NCBI GenBank assembly: GCA_023333565.1
Contig: JAJKFH010001431.1
Span: forward strand, 124,001-188,000
Direction of reading: 5' to 3'
From: Puffinus mauretanicus
Taxonomy: Eukaryota; Chordata; Aves; Procellariiformes; Procellariidae
Length of the DNA stretch: 64,000 bases
Part shown: positions 1-10,900 of the stretch, in pieces
How the letters are laid out: each line of letters starts with the position of its first letter
Position numbering within the stretch: position 1 is the first letter of the stretch
Translations under genes and position numbers: made by a program
Notes under the pieces: model-generated
The model's database searches: none
Seen by the model: only the letters and a program-made list of their open reading frames with translations
What the model was told of the DNA's origin: nothing

Positions 1-2588
1 GATGAATAATAGGGAAAGCTCATGTGTAACCAGGTACATAGCTTAACAAGGCATTAAACACATTCTAAATATATCCTAAGTTTTGATTGCATTGTAAGCA
101 AAATAAAACATATTTTCAACATATTTGCATGACATCTGTGCTATGTGAATTTGTGCCTATATCAAAATACACTAAATCTTGATATTTGCATTTAAGAACT
201 AAAAACCAAAAAGAAATGAAAAGTAATAGTACAAAATTAATACATTTTATTAAAGCATTACTTTTTTAGGAATAAATGTTTTGAAAGTTCAGTATTACCA
301 GCAATGAAATGGATACTATTTCCAAGGCTTACCATATGAAACTGTTCAACTTATTCAGTACTTGCATGCGCATGATAGGGAAAGATTCTTCCACTGTCTC
401 CCCCTGCCTCAAAAAGCTTATATTTCTTTCCTCCTTCACTGGTGGTTGACAGAAAATGTACGCTCCCTTCCTCCTCCTTTCTATCTCCCATATGCTTAAT
501 AGGCAACTGAGGTGCAGGTCTTTGTTCCCAGTTAGAAGGAAGGTGTAGAGGCAGTTCCAGGCTATTTTCTCCACTGCTTGGTCATACAGGTGAAAGATGG
601 GGTGAGGGAGTGTACAACTTCTTTCTTCTTTTATGTATAGCTTGAGAAAGGAGGAACTGTGGTACATCTTCCAGGAGTTGTGTGAATTACAGTCTGACAC
701 TGTGGAATTTTGTTCAGAATTAAGGTGGCTGGAAGGAGCCATGTTTTAGTCATTGCCACCTTGCTAAATCAGTATCTATCTGCTGAAAGGAACTCTTTCC
801 CAAATTCAGCAGCTGTGAATACCACTCTCACACTAAGCAAGCTTATAGTCAAGAGAACATTTAAAAAAAAAAAGTATTAATAAGACATTAGGTCAACTTA
901 CCTTAAGGTCAGGTTACCTGGTGATCAGTTCTGAACAAACCAAATAAAGTGATTCTTCATGCAGTGTGTGTGATGTGAGGCTCTGGAACTCCTAATCCCA
1001 AATTCTTTGGATACCAAAAGTTTACATGGGTTCAGTGGAGGCTCAGAAATGTCATAAAAAAAGAATCTATTGCTTGTTTAGTAAAACACATGGATCACCT
1101 CTGGCTCATGACATTCCTAAACCAAAACATGGTGGAAGCTGAGCAAGTATAGGTGAAGTACCATAAATGTTTGCCCTACATTCACATTGCCTAGTCATCT
1201 CCTTCTGAGAGACACACTTCTGGAATAGACGAGCGTTTGCTACTAAAACATCCATCTTTATGTTCTTCCTACACTAGTCCCTAGCAGACTTGCAGAAAAT
1301 ATTTAATTCCCATTGAGTTTAAAAATGTTCTGGAATATCGGTCCCTAAGAAATTTTATTCATACTTCATACCTCTGATTTGTTTGAATCATGATTCACCT
1401 CACAATGTCAGACAGGCTTATAAATAAAACAGTAAAAAACTTGCATTGGTAAGATCTTAAGGTTCGGATGACAGAAACAGGTATTTAATAAAACAAATAT
1501 AGAATGTAGTCTTAGCTTCAGCTTGTCACATGCTTATCTCTTGAGTTGTTCTTCAGCTGACAAAATTGGTAAATCATTGTTCAGAATTCCCAGTGTTACC
1601 TGAGCTCCGAATATAGTTTGAGAAGCTTTCAGTTCTGTCCCACTTAAGTCTAAGCAATTCTTTCCAAACTCCCGTCTGTTTCCCAACACAGACTACAGTT
1701 TCACAGTCAACAACAGTGTTGTTTAGTTGCCATTGCCTTCAAGGGGCATTCTGTGAAAAAAAGGAGGTAGCCTTGATGACTCTCCCTGTAGGCAGCCATT
1801 TAGTGCAGCTGACTGTGATTCCCATCGCAGACTTTTACTGGATTAGGCAGGCGGTCTCTGAACTATGTAAATCCTCTTTTCTGGGATCTGATGTCTTTGG
1901 TGCTTAAAGACAATATCTCCTTGCTCCTATTCAGCCTTCTGGCAAACTGCTTCTTAACCAGCCTCAAGTGTTCCTTTATGCAGAGTTATTAATGCATTCT
2001 TTTTAATTGTATACAGAATATAGATTATTCACATAAACACAGTTTTTCATATGTTCCTTTGCTTTTCCATTGTATATTTCACATTTCCACTTTTTTCTAC
2101 TTCCACCTATTACCTCCAAATCACCCTGTCATTATTTTGTAAGCATAGCCCTTTTTGTAAATTAGCAGGTTCTGGTACTGATGTCTTTTCCTATCTTATG
2201 ATGTCTCCCAAACATGCTTGTTTCTAAAAATGAGTGTCTTCATAATGATTATATTGTCTTGATAATCAGCAAAAATAGTAAAGGACTACTGACCTTTTGG
2301 AACAGAAGATAATCTAGGTATTTAATTTTAAAATTTTAGCACCTGTAATAGAAATCTTTATGAAAAGATTTTGGTCAATAATTCACAAAGGGTCTATTGA
2401 CGACATCTGCATAATACCTTTTAGTGAAGTTCATTTTTCTTGTAGTTTCATATATCAAGGAAATAATTTTGATTTTGTTTTCTGAATTCTCTGTAATTTT
2501 ATGGCAGTCTGTGAGAACACACAGTATAGATGGCATTGCTGTTAACCAACAAATTAAGGTATGGCAAATATATTTTATCATTAGAGTA
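1..2588. other. AT-rich unique DNA, no gene seen
   Basis: No recognisable gene, RNA or repeat. The longest open frame (329-742, minus, 137 codons) has no family motif, repeat or signal sequence that I recognise, and a frame this long is expected now and then in AT-rich DNA. The sequence runs directly into the truncated 5' end of a CR1 copy. Confidence 0.6.
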
Positions 2589-3098
2589 CCGCACCTCACC
2601 AGTTTTGGGCCCCTCACTACAAGAAGGACATGGAGGTGCTGGAGCGTGTCCAGAGGAGGGCAACGAAGCTGGTGAAGGGCCTGGAGCACGAGTCTTATGA
2701 GGAGCAGCTGAGGGAACTGGGGTTGTTTAGCCTGGAGAAGAGGAGGCTGAGGGGAGACCTCATCGGGCTCTACAACTACCTGAAAGGAGGTTGTAGCAAG
2801 ATGGGTGTTGGTCTCTTCTCCTAAGTAACTAGCAACAGGACGAGAGGAAATGGCCTCAAGTTGCGCCAAGGGAGGTTTAGATTGGACATTAGGAGAAATT
2901 TCTTTACTGAAAGAGTGGTCAGGCCTTGGAACAGGCTGCCCAGGGAAGTGGTTGAGTCACCATCCCTGGAGGTATTTAAAAGACGTGTAGATGTGGTGCT
3001 TAGGGACATGGTTTATTGGGCCTGGTGGTATTGGGTTGATGGTTGGACTCAATAATCTTAGAGGTCTTTTCCAACCTTTATGATTTTATGATTCTATA
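2589..3098 (+). mobile_element. CR1 LINE, 5'-truncated copy A
   Basis: A CR1 non-LTR retrotransposon 3' fragment, about 510 bp. Homology begins abruptly at CCGCACCTC, an internal point of CR1 ORF2, as expected when reverse transcription aborts during target-primed insertion. About 10 bp just after the start are missing relative to the copy at 55541-56200, to which the rest aligns almost base for base. It ends with the CR1 tail (TTTTCCAACC, then TATGATTTTATGATTCTAT); the terminal octamer array is short and mutated. The segment TTTATTGGGCCTGGTGG before the tail puts it in the same subfamily as 55541-56200 and apart from 6861-7466. It cannot be active: 5' truncated, with a nonsense codon. Confidence 0.95.
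2630..3055 (+). pseudogene. CR1 ORF2 C-terminal remnant (copy A)
   Basis: This is the C-terminal part of the CR1 ORF2 polyprotein, downstream of the reverse transcriptase catalytic core. The frame is continuous across the span except for one in-frame TAA at 2822-2824, where the copy at 55541-56200 has CAA (glutamine), so a single C-to-T change broke it. Recognisable words are [50 protein letters not shown] and [15 protein letters not shown]. There is no promoter, start or catalytic domain. It is a dead fragment whose good frame preservation only shows that the insertion is fairly young. Confidence 0.88.
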
Positions 3099-6000
3099 AG
3101 GCTGGCAAGAGAGCAAGCAAAGGGAATGTGAATTCATCCCAGTGATTGGGGAATGCTCCTGAGATGTAGGAGCTGTTTGTCTAATCTCTGCAGACTGAGA
3201 TGGGACTAACAGTCTCTAAGCAAGCTTCCCAACATATGGACTATTATGCAAATGTGCTACTATTTAATATAAGAAACAAAAAAATTAATGATAATGCTAA
3301 CTAAGTCTATTATGAACACTGTAATGCCACTGTAGTTTTCATTTAAATGTGTAAGTTAAATGTACTGTTATGAAACTCGTTTCAATTTTGTGAAGAGAGA
3401 AAGAAAAACATGTATAGACTCAAATGGAAATATTTTTTTTTTGAATCACAGAACCTTTTCTTTTTGGGTGTCTTATTTTCTAAGCTGCCTTTTATAAATC
3501 TGTGAGTTATCTGAGGTAAATACAATTTAGGAACAAATAGAATAAGTTTATTCTTTTATGAAAGCAAACAGAAGATAAAAATAAAAAGAAAAAAAGGGAA
3601 TCTTCAGAGCCTGGAATATGCTATTAGGCTGTATTTATACCAGAATACTGTCTGAAACAGAAACCTGTTTATTAAAAAGATTAAACAGTTATGAACAGCA
3701 AATTTCTCTTGTTTAATTTACCTGACTGTTAAATGAAAATTTCATTGATTTAGTTTAACAACTATTTTATGCTGTCAAATCCAAGCAGTCTTAACAGCTG
3801 TACTACATCAATTCAGATATACAAAAATATTTTCATGTCATCAATTTAAATTATTCACTAGTGATCAAGAGCAGCTTTGTGGATAAAATAATGTAGAATA
3901 CAATGAAAACAAAATATTATTAGGATTTGTGTGCCTCAGACAGAGAAGTATGGGGTGGGACTGCACTGTGGAAGGTACCTCTCCAGCATGGTAATCTCAT
4001 CTGTGACTTGTTTCAGTCACTGTAAGGCAAACAGTGGTAACAGGGCAGACTGAAGCCCAAGTTTCTTTTGGCCACAAAAAAGTGCTTTGACACTATCAGT
4101 AACTTAAAGCTAATGAACTTCTGACAGTCTCTATCTATCTAGTCAGTCCTTTAAAATAAAATTTTAGAGCTATGACTGAGAATACCTGATGTGGCTGAAT
4201 CATAGCGTTCAAGGAAGTATGAAGCCACAAAGCAGAATTATACTGCATGCTTTACAGTACCTGAACTTCACTTGGGAAAAAACATTCTCTTGTCTGAAAG
4301 GTACTTCACATACTTTGGAGAACTCTATTTTACAAAATACAGTAGTACTACATAGACTCTAAAGGAAGAAGCAGAACTTAAGTGTTTAATTGCAGAAGCA
4401 AGAGACTCTGCCTACAGGTAAAAGTGTTCCTTGTATTGGAGTTGGAGTATTTTCATAACTGCTTGTGTATTCCAGAGGCAGCGATGCTCCTCAGAGTTGT
4501 TCATGGTTATTATTAAGAAGCAGAAATTATCCTTTAATGTGATTGAATATGCTCTAAAGAAAACTCTTGCCCAGAACATTTCAACTGTTTGCTCTTTACG
4601 CTGGGAAATCCAAAAGTGCTTTCACAAAGAATGTCAATCCTGTTCTAAAATACCTTACAGTTTGCCAACTCTGTGTTCAGAAATCATGTTTCAGATTAGA
4701 AAAAAAGTGGATAGCTTGAACATCAACTATTACAAAGTAATGTATTCTCGTCTGAACTTTGAGATTACAGATTATTCTCAGGCAACTTTTCTCAGGGTTC
4801 CCCTGCTACTAAGAAAATTAGATGCTTTATCTTTTCTTTTTTTTTAAATGGAAAATGGAGATTCCCACAAAATTAATTGATTCGTGGTTGAGATTTGGAT
4901 AAAAACCACCTAATGCCATAAGGTTATAGATAAAATAAGGCATGTTAGTATACTAGTCATATCAGAGCAGCAATGTAAACTGTGTACTAAATCCAGTTTT
5001 TAAATTGTTCTTATGCTTCATTGTGACACTTATTCTTCATATTCCTATGCATATTTTGCAAGCTTTTTCATTACTTCCAAGCTTTCTTTGAATTCCATTT
5101 TCTGAAATCAGTTATGATTTCTGAAGTTTAAAAACAAGATTCTGAAATGGCTTTAAGGATACACACTTCAAAGGAATAAGACCACCATGACAACACAGAT
5201 CTGAACAAATTAGTTTTCATGCATTTTCTGTTTTGTGATATACACCTTCAGCACAAGAGGATTCAGAATGTTCTGTTTCATCAACATTCAATGAAAAATA
5301 TTGTGGGTTTCCCAAAATGGAGTCTCCTGAGCCATTAAATCACCTTTTTAAGCAGATAAGGATAAGTTGATTGCACTCAAAAAAAGTTATTATCATACTG
5401 GTGAGAAGCAAAACATATTTTTGTCATTCCCAAGTGTAATTAATGATATTATTTCAATAGGCTTCCTATGAATTATAGTTCTAAGAATATTTATTTAACA
5501 AATATACTTGAATGTTTTTAAAAACATCAAAACATTTTTCTTCTGTGAGATCAGCTGATGGTCTTTTAAAAGGTATTTTCAAAAATGTCTTGTTTTTTTG
5601 TCAAAGATCTCATCTTGAAAGCAAAACTCTCCCAAAATAATGTTTCATATAATAATTGAATATGGACTAGCAGGAAAGTGATCCTCAACAGTTAACAGCC
5701 GTTGTCTCACATATTTTGTGGCACACTGGCCAATCCCGACTTGTTTCAATGACCATTCTTGCATATGGAGTTACACAAAACCCACTGGAACTCTGAAGTA
5801 TGGAAATTAGAAGTTACCAAGACCCACCTGTATCAAAGCATTTGTTGCTTTAGTATCTTTAATACAAGACGTGATTTTAAGCTGATGATACAGTAAACTT
5901 CTAATGTATAATCAAAACCCTGTCAGGTACTTTATAACGCATTTAGAGAATTATCACACTTAGATCATAATTGCTGGGTAATTTCTAATTACTATCTAAT

Positions 6001-6860
6001 TTCTTAGCTGAAAATACAGCAACAGCCTGTGTAAAATAAAACTGACTCAGCAGTGATTAAATTGATGTTGTTAACACTTAGCACTTACTTTTAATGTGTT
6101 AATAGTCTAATTAATTCAGCATCTTGAATTCTTGATAAAAGAAAAATGAAAAACTTCCCATGTCAGAGGGTGTACATTGCATCCAATTTTTTCTTTTTCC
6201 TTTTTGAGTTTTTTAATTTTTTGAGTATGTTGACCCAAGGAAAGGAGGATTGTCTATTGGATGACACACAGAGGTGAGAGCTAGGACTTCTGAATTCATA
6301 GGAAATTCATGGGCAAGTAAAATAGTGGAAATGTCAAATTCTTCCTGTGCTTTGGTGTAAACATCTGTAAAATGAGTATAACCTCAAAGGGCTTGTAGGC
6401 CTCAATCAACATGTTGTTTGTCAATTAATCACAACTTTTACAAAGTTCCAGGAGTGTGGGTATGTATGTCAGTGAAACATCATTTTCGTAATGTTAAAAG
6501 TTCATATCATGCTTTGCTTTAATACTTCTGTGGGATTTGTGTTCCTGTGGGAAATAATTACCTTTGGAAATCCCATGTTTGAGGAAGATTTGGACATTCA
6601 GGACTGGACTTATGCAGAATTACATTAATATCTATAAGTCTGCCTATTCTGCATACTTATACCTGTCTTAATACCAACAGATAAGTATCTGGTCTCCAAA
6701 TGAGACAAGGAGATGCTTAAGTTACCTGAGAAGCCCATCTTGTAGGCATGCTTTGAGCGAATCTAATGCATAGCTGCAACATTAACATTAAAACACAGCG
6801 GGCATAGTAATTTTAATTTATTTTACTTGCAGCTTTATTTCTGGCTTGTTTGTTGTTGGG
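3099..6860. other. AT-rich unique DNA, no gene seen
   Basis: About 3.8 kb with no recognisable gene or repeat. One open frame at 4431-4847 (+, 138 codons) is unusually long for such DNA, but its predicted product has no domain, signal or compositional feature that I recognise, and I saw no convincing splice or polyadenylation context. I regard it as chance. Confidence 0.55.
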
Positions 6861-7466
6861 TTGGCCAAGACAGCCAATAGTATCCTGGCTTGTATCAGAA
6901 ATAGTGTGGCTAGCAGGACTAGGAAAGTGATTGTCCCCCTGTACTCGGCACTGGTGAGGCTGCACCTCTTAATATTGTGTGCAGTTTTGGACCCCTCACT
7001 ACAAGAAGGACATTGAGGTGCTGGACCGTGTCCAGAGAAGGGCAATGAAGCTGGTGAAGGGTCTGGAGCACAAGTCTTATCAGGAGCGGCTGAGGGAACT
7101 GGGACTGTTTAGTCTGGAGAAGAGGAGGCTGAGGGGAGACCTCATCGCGCACTACAACTACCTGAAAGGGGTTGTAGCGAGGTGGGTGTTGGTCTCTTCT
7201 CCCAAGTAACTGGCGATAGGATGAGAGGAAATGGCCTCAAGTTGTGCCAAGGGAGGTTTAGATTGGACATTAGGAGAAATTTCTTCACCAAAAGAGTGGT
7301 CAGGCCTTGGAACAGGCTGCCCAGGGAAGTGGTTGAGTCACCATCCCTGGAGGTATTTAAAAGACGTGTAGATGTGGAGCTTACAGACATGGTTTAGTGG
7401 TGAACTTGGCAGCCTTTGGTTAATATTGGCAGTCTTTTCCAACCTAAATGATTCTATGATTCTATG
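6861..7466 (+). mobile_element. CR1 LINE, 5'-truncated copy B
   Basis: A CR1 3' fragment of about 606 bp. It starts at TTGGCCAAGA, which matches GTGGCCAAGA near the beginning of the copy at 55541-56200, so it is truncated about 30 bp further in than that copy. It ends with TTTTCCAACCTAAATGATTC and two ATTCTATG-type units. The pre-tail segment reads TTTAGTGGTGAACTTGGCAG instead of the TTTATTGGGC type seen at 2589-3098 and 55541-56200, so it belongs to a different CR1 subfamily. It also lacks most of the 'GGACTCGATGATCTTA' word before the tail, a local deletion. All three copies share GTCAGGCCTTGGAACAG. Confidence 0.95.
6979..7397 (+). pseudogene. CR1 ORF2 C-terminal remnant (copy B), frameshifted
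   Basis: This is the ORF2 C-terminal region of the CR1 copy, in two frames. The first half (6979-7209) carries [17 protein letters not shown] and [16 protein letters not shown]. The second half (7182-7397) carries [20 protein letters not shown] and [15 protein letters not shown]. The frames are offset by one base deleted near 7167-7171, where CTGAAAGGGGTTGT stands for CTGAAAGGAGGTTGT of the other copies. There is no catalytic domain and no start. It is non-functional. Confidence 0.87.
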
Positions 7467-7499
7467 GGGTTTTTTTAAAAAATAAAATGCATGTACAAT

Positions 7500-7960
7500 T
7501 GTGCAAGCTGGAACTAGAACCCACAGTTCTCAAATGCTGTTTAAGTGTGCAACTGCTAGGCATAGACTCTTGCTTCATCTATAATTTCTTCTTTGGGGAG
7601 GAGTTCTGAATTCTTTGCTGTACCTAACCAGGCTACAGCATGAAGGATTGTGCAGACTGGCATAGATTCATCTAGTAAAGTACTACCCACAGAATCAGCT
7701 AGTTTAGCACGTGCTCCAGTTTGATGAGATTACATCTCCATAGGTTTACAATTCCCCAGCTGCGCCGGGTAGATCAGAACTGCACCTTCCATTCTGCAAT
7801 TCTGATTAAAGCCCCCTAAGCTTTGGAGGAGTAGAATTTCAGACGTGCACCTGCACTTCTCATTTTCAATTGATTTGCTGTAGGCAGCTCCCTACGGACT
7901 TCTTTGTCACCCTTCTGAAGCTCCTGATTCAATTTGCAAAGAGCTGAGACACCTACATTT
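7500..7960. repeat. Probable ancient amniote interspersed repeat block
   Basis: The stretch is slightly more GC-rich than its surroundings and contains words that I associate with very old dispersed amniote repeats: GAACCCACAGTTCTCAAATG followed by a low-identity 'aactgctaggcatagactc' segment near 7510-7580, then phrases such as GAGCTGAGACACCTACA near 7945. Similar phrases occur at 26165-26220, 27225-27300 and 62330-62400. It is too diverged to name the family, and the similarity is recalled rather than computed. Confidence 0.3.
7505..7590 (-). repeat. tRNA-like fragment of an old repeat (candidate)
   Basis: Read on the minus strand, this contains an internal-promoter B-box-like word (GAACTGTGGGTTCTAGTTCC region) with a spacing that recalls tRNA-derived ancient amniote repeats. 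The segment at 27521-27612 seems to carry the matching plus-strand version. No tRNA cloverleaf can be drawn with confidence, so this is not called a tRNA gene. Confidence 0.27.
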
Positions 7961-10900
7961 TCTCTCTAGATGTTGAAGCTTTCTTTGGATCTGCCCCTTA
8001 CAAGTCATCTAGATTGTTAAAAATTTGACTGTTACCCTTCCAGTTAGGAGTTTTTCCTTTCTTCTTGGTAATTAATTTCTACGTTTTTCACATAGTTGGT
8101 TTGCATATAGTGGGACTGAGAAGTGATTTCTTCAGTTGGACTGGCACTGCCTGCTTCATTTAGAACTACTTTCAGAGTACACGTTAAATAATTCTGAGAA
8201 AATATTTTTCTGCATAATTCTTCTTTTTTTATGTAGGTTTGCAAACAAATGTGCCTAAGTTTGAGGGGACATATGGTTTCAACTTGTCACATTTATTAAG
8301 GTAGTTTTTTTAATTGTAAATATACATCTGAAATATGTGTTCATTTAATAATTCTAAGTGGATTATGTTTGTTTCTTGCAGATATTTTTAATTTATGTGT
8401 TCATTTAGGATTTCTGTTGTGAGAAGACTATTTCTGTGAAAGTCAGTGTGAAGTTGCCAAAATTGCAGAAATTGGCTCTGCACCTGGCTTTCTGTTTTTA
8501 TATCAAATAAAAAAAAACAGGTAATGGGGAGAGAGGAGCTTGGGAGAAAGCTCCTTGGGAACTCCTTGCTTGGATGACAATTTTCCTTGTGGCATCTCTC
8601 TCTTGCCCTCAAGGAAAACAGATTATCTGTTTTGATACTGGTAGGAGCATAAATATTGCACTGTGATTAAACCACCAAAATACTCAGGTGATTAAAGTGC
8701 TTCAGGTCCTTCAGTTATTATTCTGTTATATCATTTAATCTCATTTCAAGACATTGCTTTTTTCATAGTTTTTGAAGAGCACTCTAGGCAACAAAGTTGA
8801 TTTTGTGAGGCCCATAGCTTTGGACTATTGATTCCTTTTTCTATATTGCACATCCGTCATCCTCCTTTTTAGACACACCAACAAAAATATGTATTCTTGT
8901 TATAATATCAGGCCATCCCAATGCAAATGCAATTAGCACATGAAAATCTCCGCTTCTTTGACAGGACTGTACTAGCTGAGAGGTACCCTTTTGACTTTTT
9001 TTATTTGAGAATTAGGTGAACTAGATTAGACATTTATGATCAGAGCATTCGAATACTAGTATCTGCATCTAATCCAGAAACTTCTATTTCAGCTAGGAGT
9101 TATATTTTTGAAAAGAAACAAACAAACAAACAGACAAACAAACAGACAAAGAAACCAAAAAACAACCCAAAACACCTGTTTTTATATTAAGACTTTACAC
9201 TTATACACCACATTAAATTCCCTGTTATTTTCTCTTTGAAAGCTAAATTAAGCATATTAAACAATTTTCCTTATTTTAAAATAATAATTGCATAATGCTC
9301 ATCTGTCTCCTTCTCTGACAAATTTAAAGTCTGGTAAAGAGGACTCTTACCAAAACTTTTGAAGTTGTCAACTATACAGTTTTTTACAAAAAGTGTAGAC
9401 TTTCTATTTAAAAAATAGAACACTGCAAACTTTTTCTAGTCTTGGGCTGAAACCAAAACAAAAGAAATCATCAATTGGCACCAGAAAATATTTGTCTGCA
9501 GTTCCTGCTGCAGTTCTTCAAGTTTCATTTTGATGCCTCAGGCTCTTATTTTCCACTGTAGCCTGAGTTTCCATCCACATTAAATCCCCCGTTATACTCC
9601 TCATCCAGGACCTGCACTGATCACTGCTTAGTCAGTGGGTGCCTCATGAAAGGTGTAAACAAAATGAAAAGTCTGTGAAGCTGTAACTTCAATGAGCCAT
9701 GGTGACTGAATTTCCAAATCAATATTTTCTTTTTACACAGGTGAAACTTCAAATAACAAAATATTTGCTGTTCAGTTTTCCACTGAAAAGTAAATGTTTT
9801 CTGTGGAGAATTTTGGCAGAATTTTGGCATCAAAACCTCCATAACAAAAATATTTTTCAAGTAATTCTATTTAAAAGTATTAGTTTTCATTACAACTAAT
9901 ACATGAGGATTTCTTGCTAGATTGACGTTTCTCAGTCTTTTGAAGGTGTTGGAAAGAAATCTTATTTGGAAGAAATCTCAGTGTCATTTAACTTGTTGAA
10001 GAATTCCACAGCTCATCATATGTGTGTTTGTCACAGTAATTTTCCATCAGCTACATTTAGGCTGGGGTTTGGAAACTCATGTAGTACTTTCATTTTCCCC
10101 TATTTTGTATGTCTGCTTGGTTGCATGCATAAAATCTGTGCATTTTAGCTGTTTATTTATGTATTTATCTATCACAGTTGTTAAAAAGGTAATTACAGAA
10201 GATCAGTGGTCCTCACATCACAAGATAGTTCTTCCTGGCCTTAATATTTATTACCTAGATCTCATTTGAAATTTCCATGCCGCGTGACCATAGTGTTAGA
10301 GTTTGTTGTAAGAAGTAAGAAATGTTAGTAACTGAGGAAACTCCTTATTCTTCTTATTTTTAATTCTCATGTTTCCTAAATGGGTTATCCAGATTGTTAT
10401 TTTAACAAATGATCAAAGATCATGGGCTAATCTTGTTAATCTGGAATATTTTTTTCCATTTTAACTTTGAAGCTATTAACATCTTCTTTTTTTTTTAATA
10501 TACAACTTCATGGACAATTTATCAAGTCTGTTTTAACGATTAGGCTGATTTTATATGAAATTTTGTTGTTAACTTTATGGTTATGTAATATTTTTTCCCC
10601 TTGTATTATATACTGCAACCACTTTGAATGGTGACTGACCAAGTGTTCTTACAAAAAACAGAATCTTCTCTATACACGGTTTCTACCACAGAACAGTAGG
10701 AACGCAATCAGATGCTAAACCAAGAAATGGTTGCTATTTTATCCTGAAATAGGCAGAAATTCTTTTTGTCATTGCCTTATCATTTACTCTATTACACTGG
10801 AACTGTTTACCCCCGCTGATCTTGAGGGTAAATCTGAAAAATTATGAACATCCTTAATCATATCAGACCATTGATTTAATTTCTTCTCATGCACTGTGTC

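Noticed and set aside
329..742. 137-codon minus-strand open frame
   Set aside because: No recognisable domain, signal or splice context. A frame of this length is expected about once by chance in this much AT-rich DNA.
2375..2869. 164-codon minus-strand open frame, the longest on that strand
   Set aside because: It lies largely antisense to the CR1 copy at 2589-3098. Near-identical minus frames appear antisense to the other two young CR1 copies, so it is a by-product of CR1 base composition.
4431..4847. 138-codon plus-strand open frame
   Set aside because: Cys/Lys/Ser-rich but matches no family known to me. The starting codon is not in a convincing context, and chance explains it.
9116..9175. 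Regular short repeats that might suggest an array
   Set aside because: They are tetranucleotide microsatellite units without spacers, and CRISPR arrays do not occur in animal genomes.
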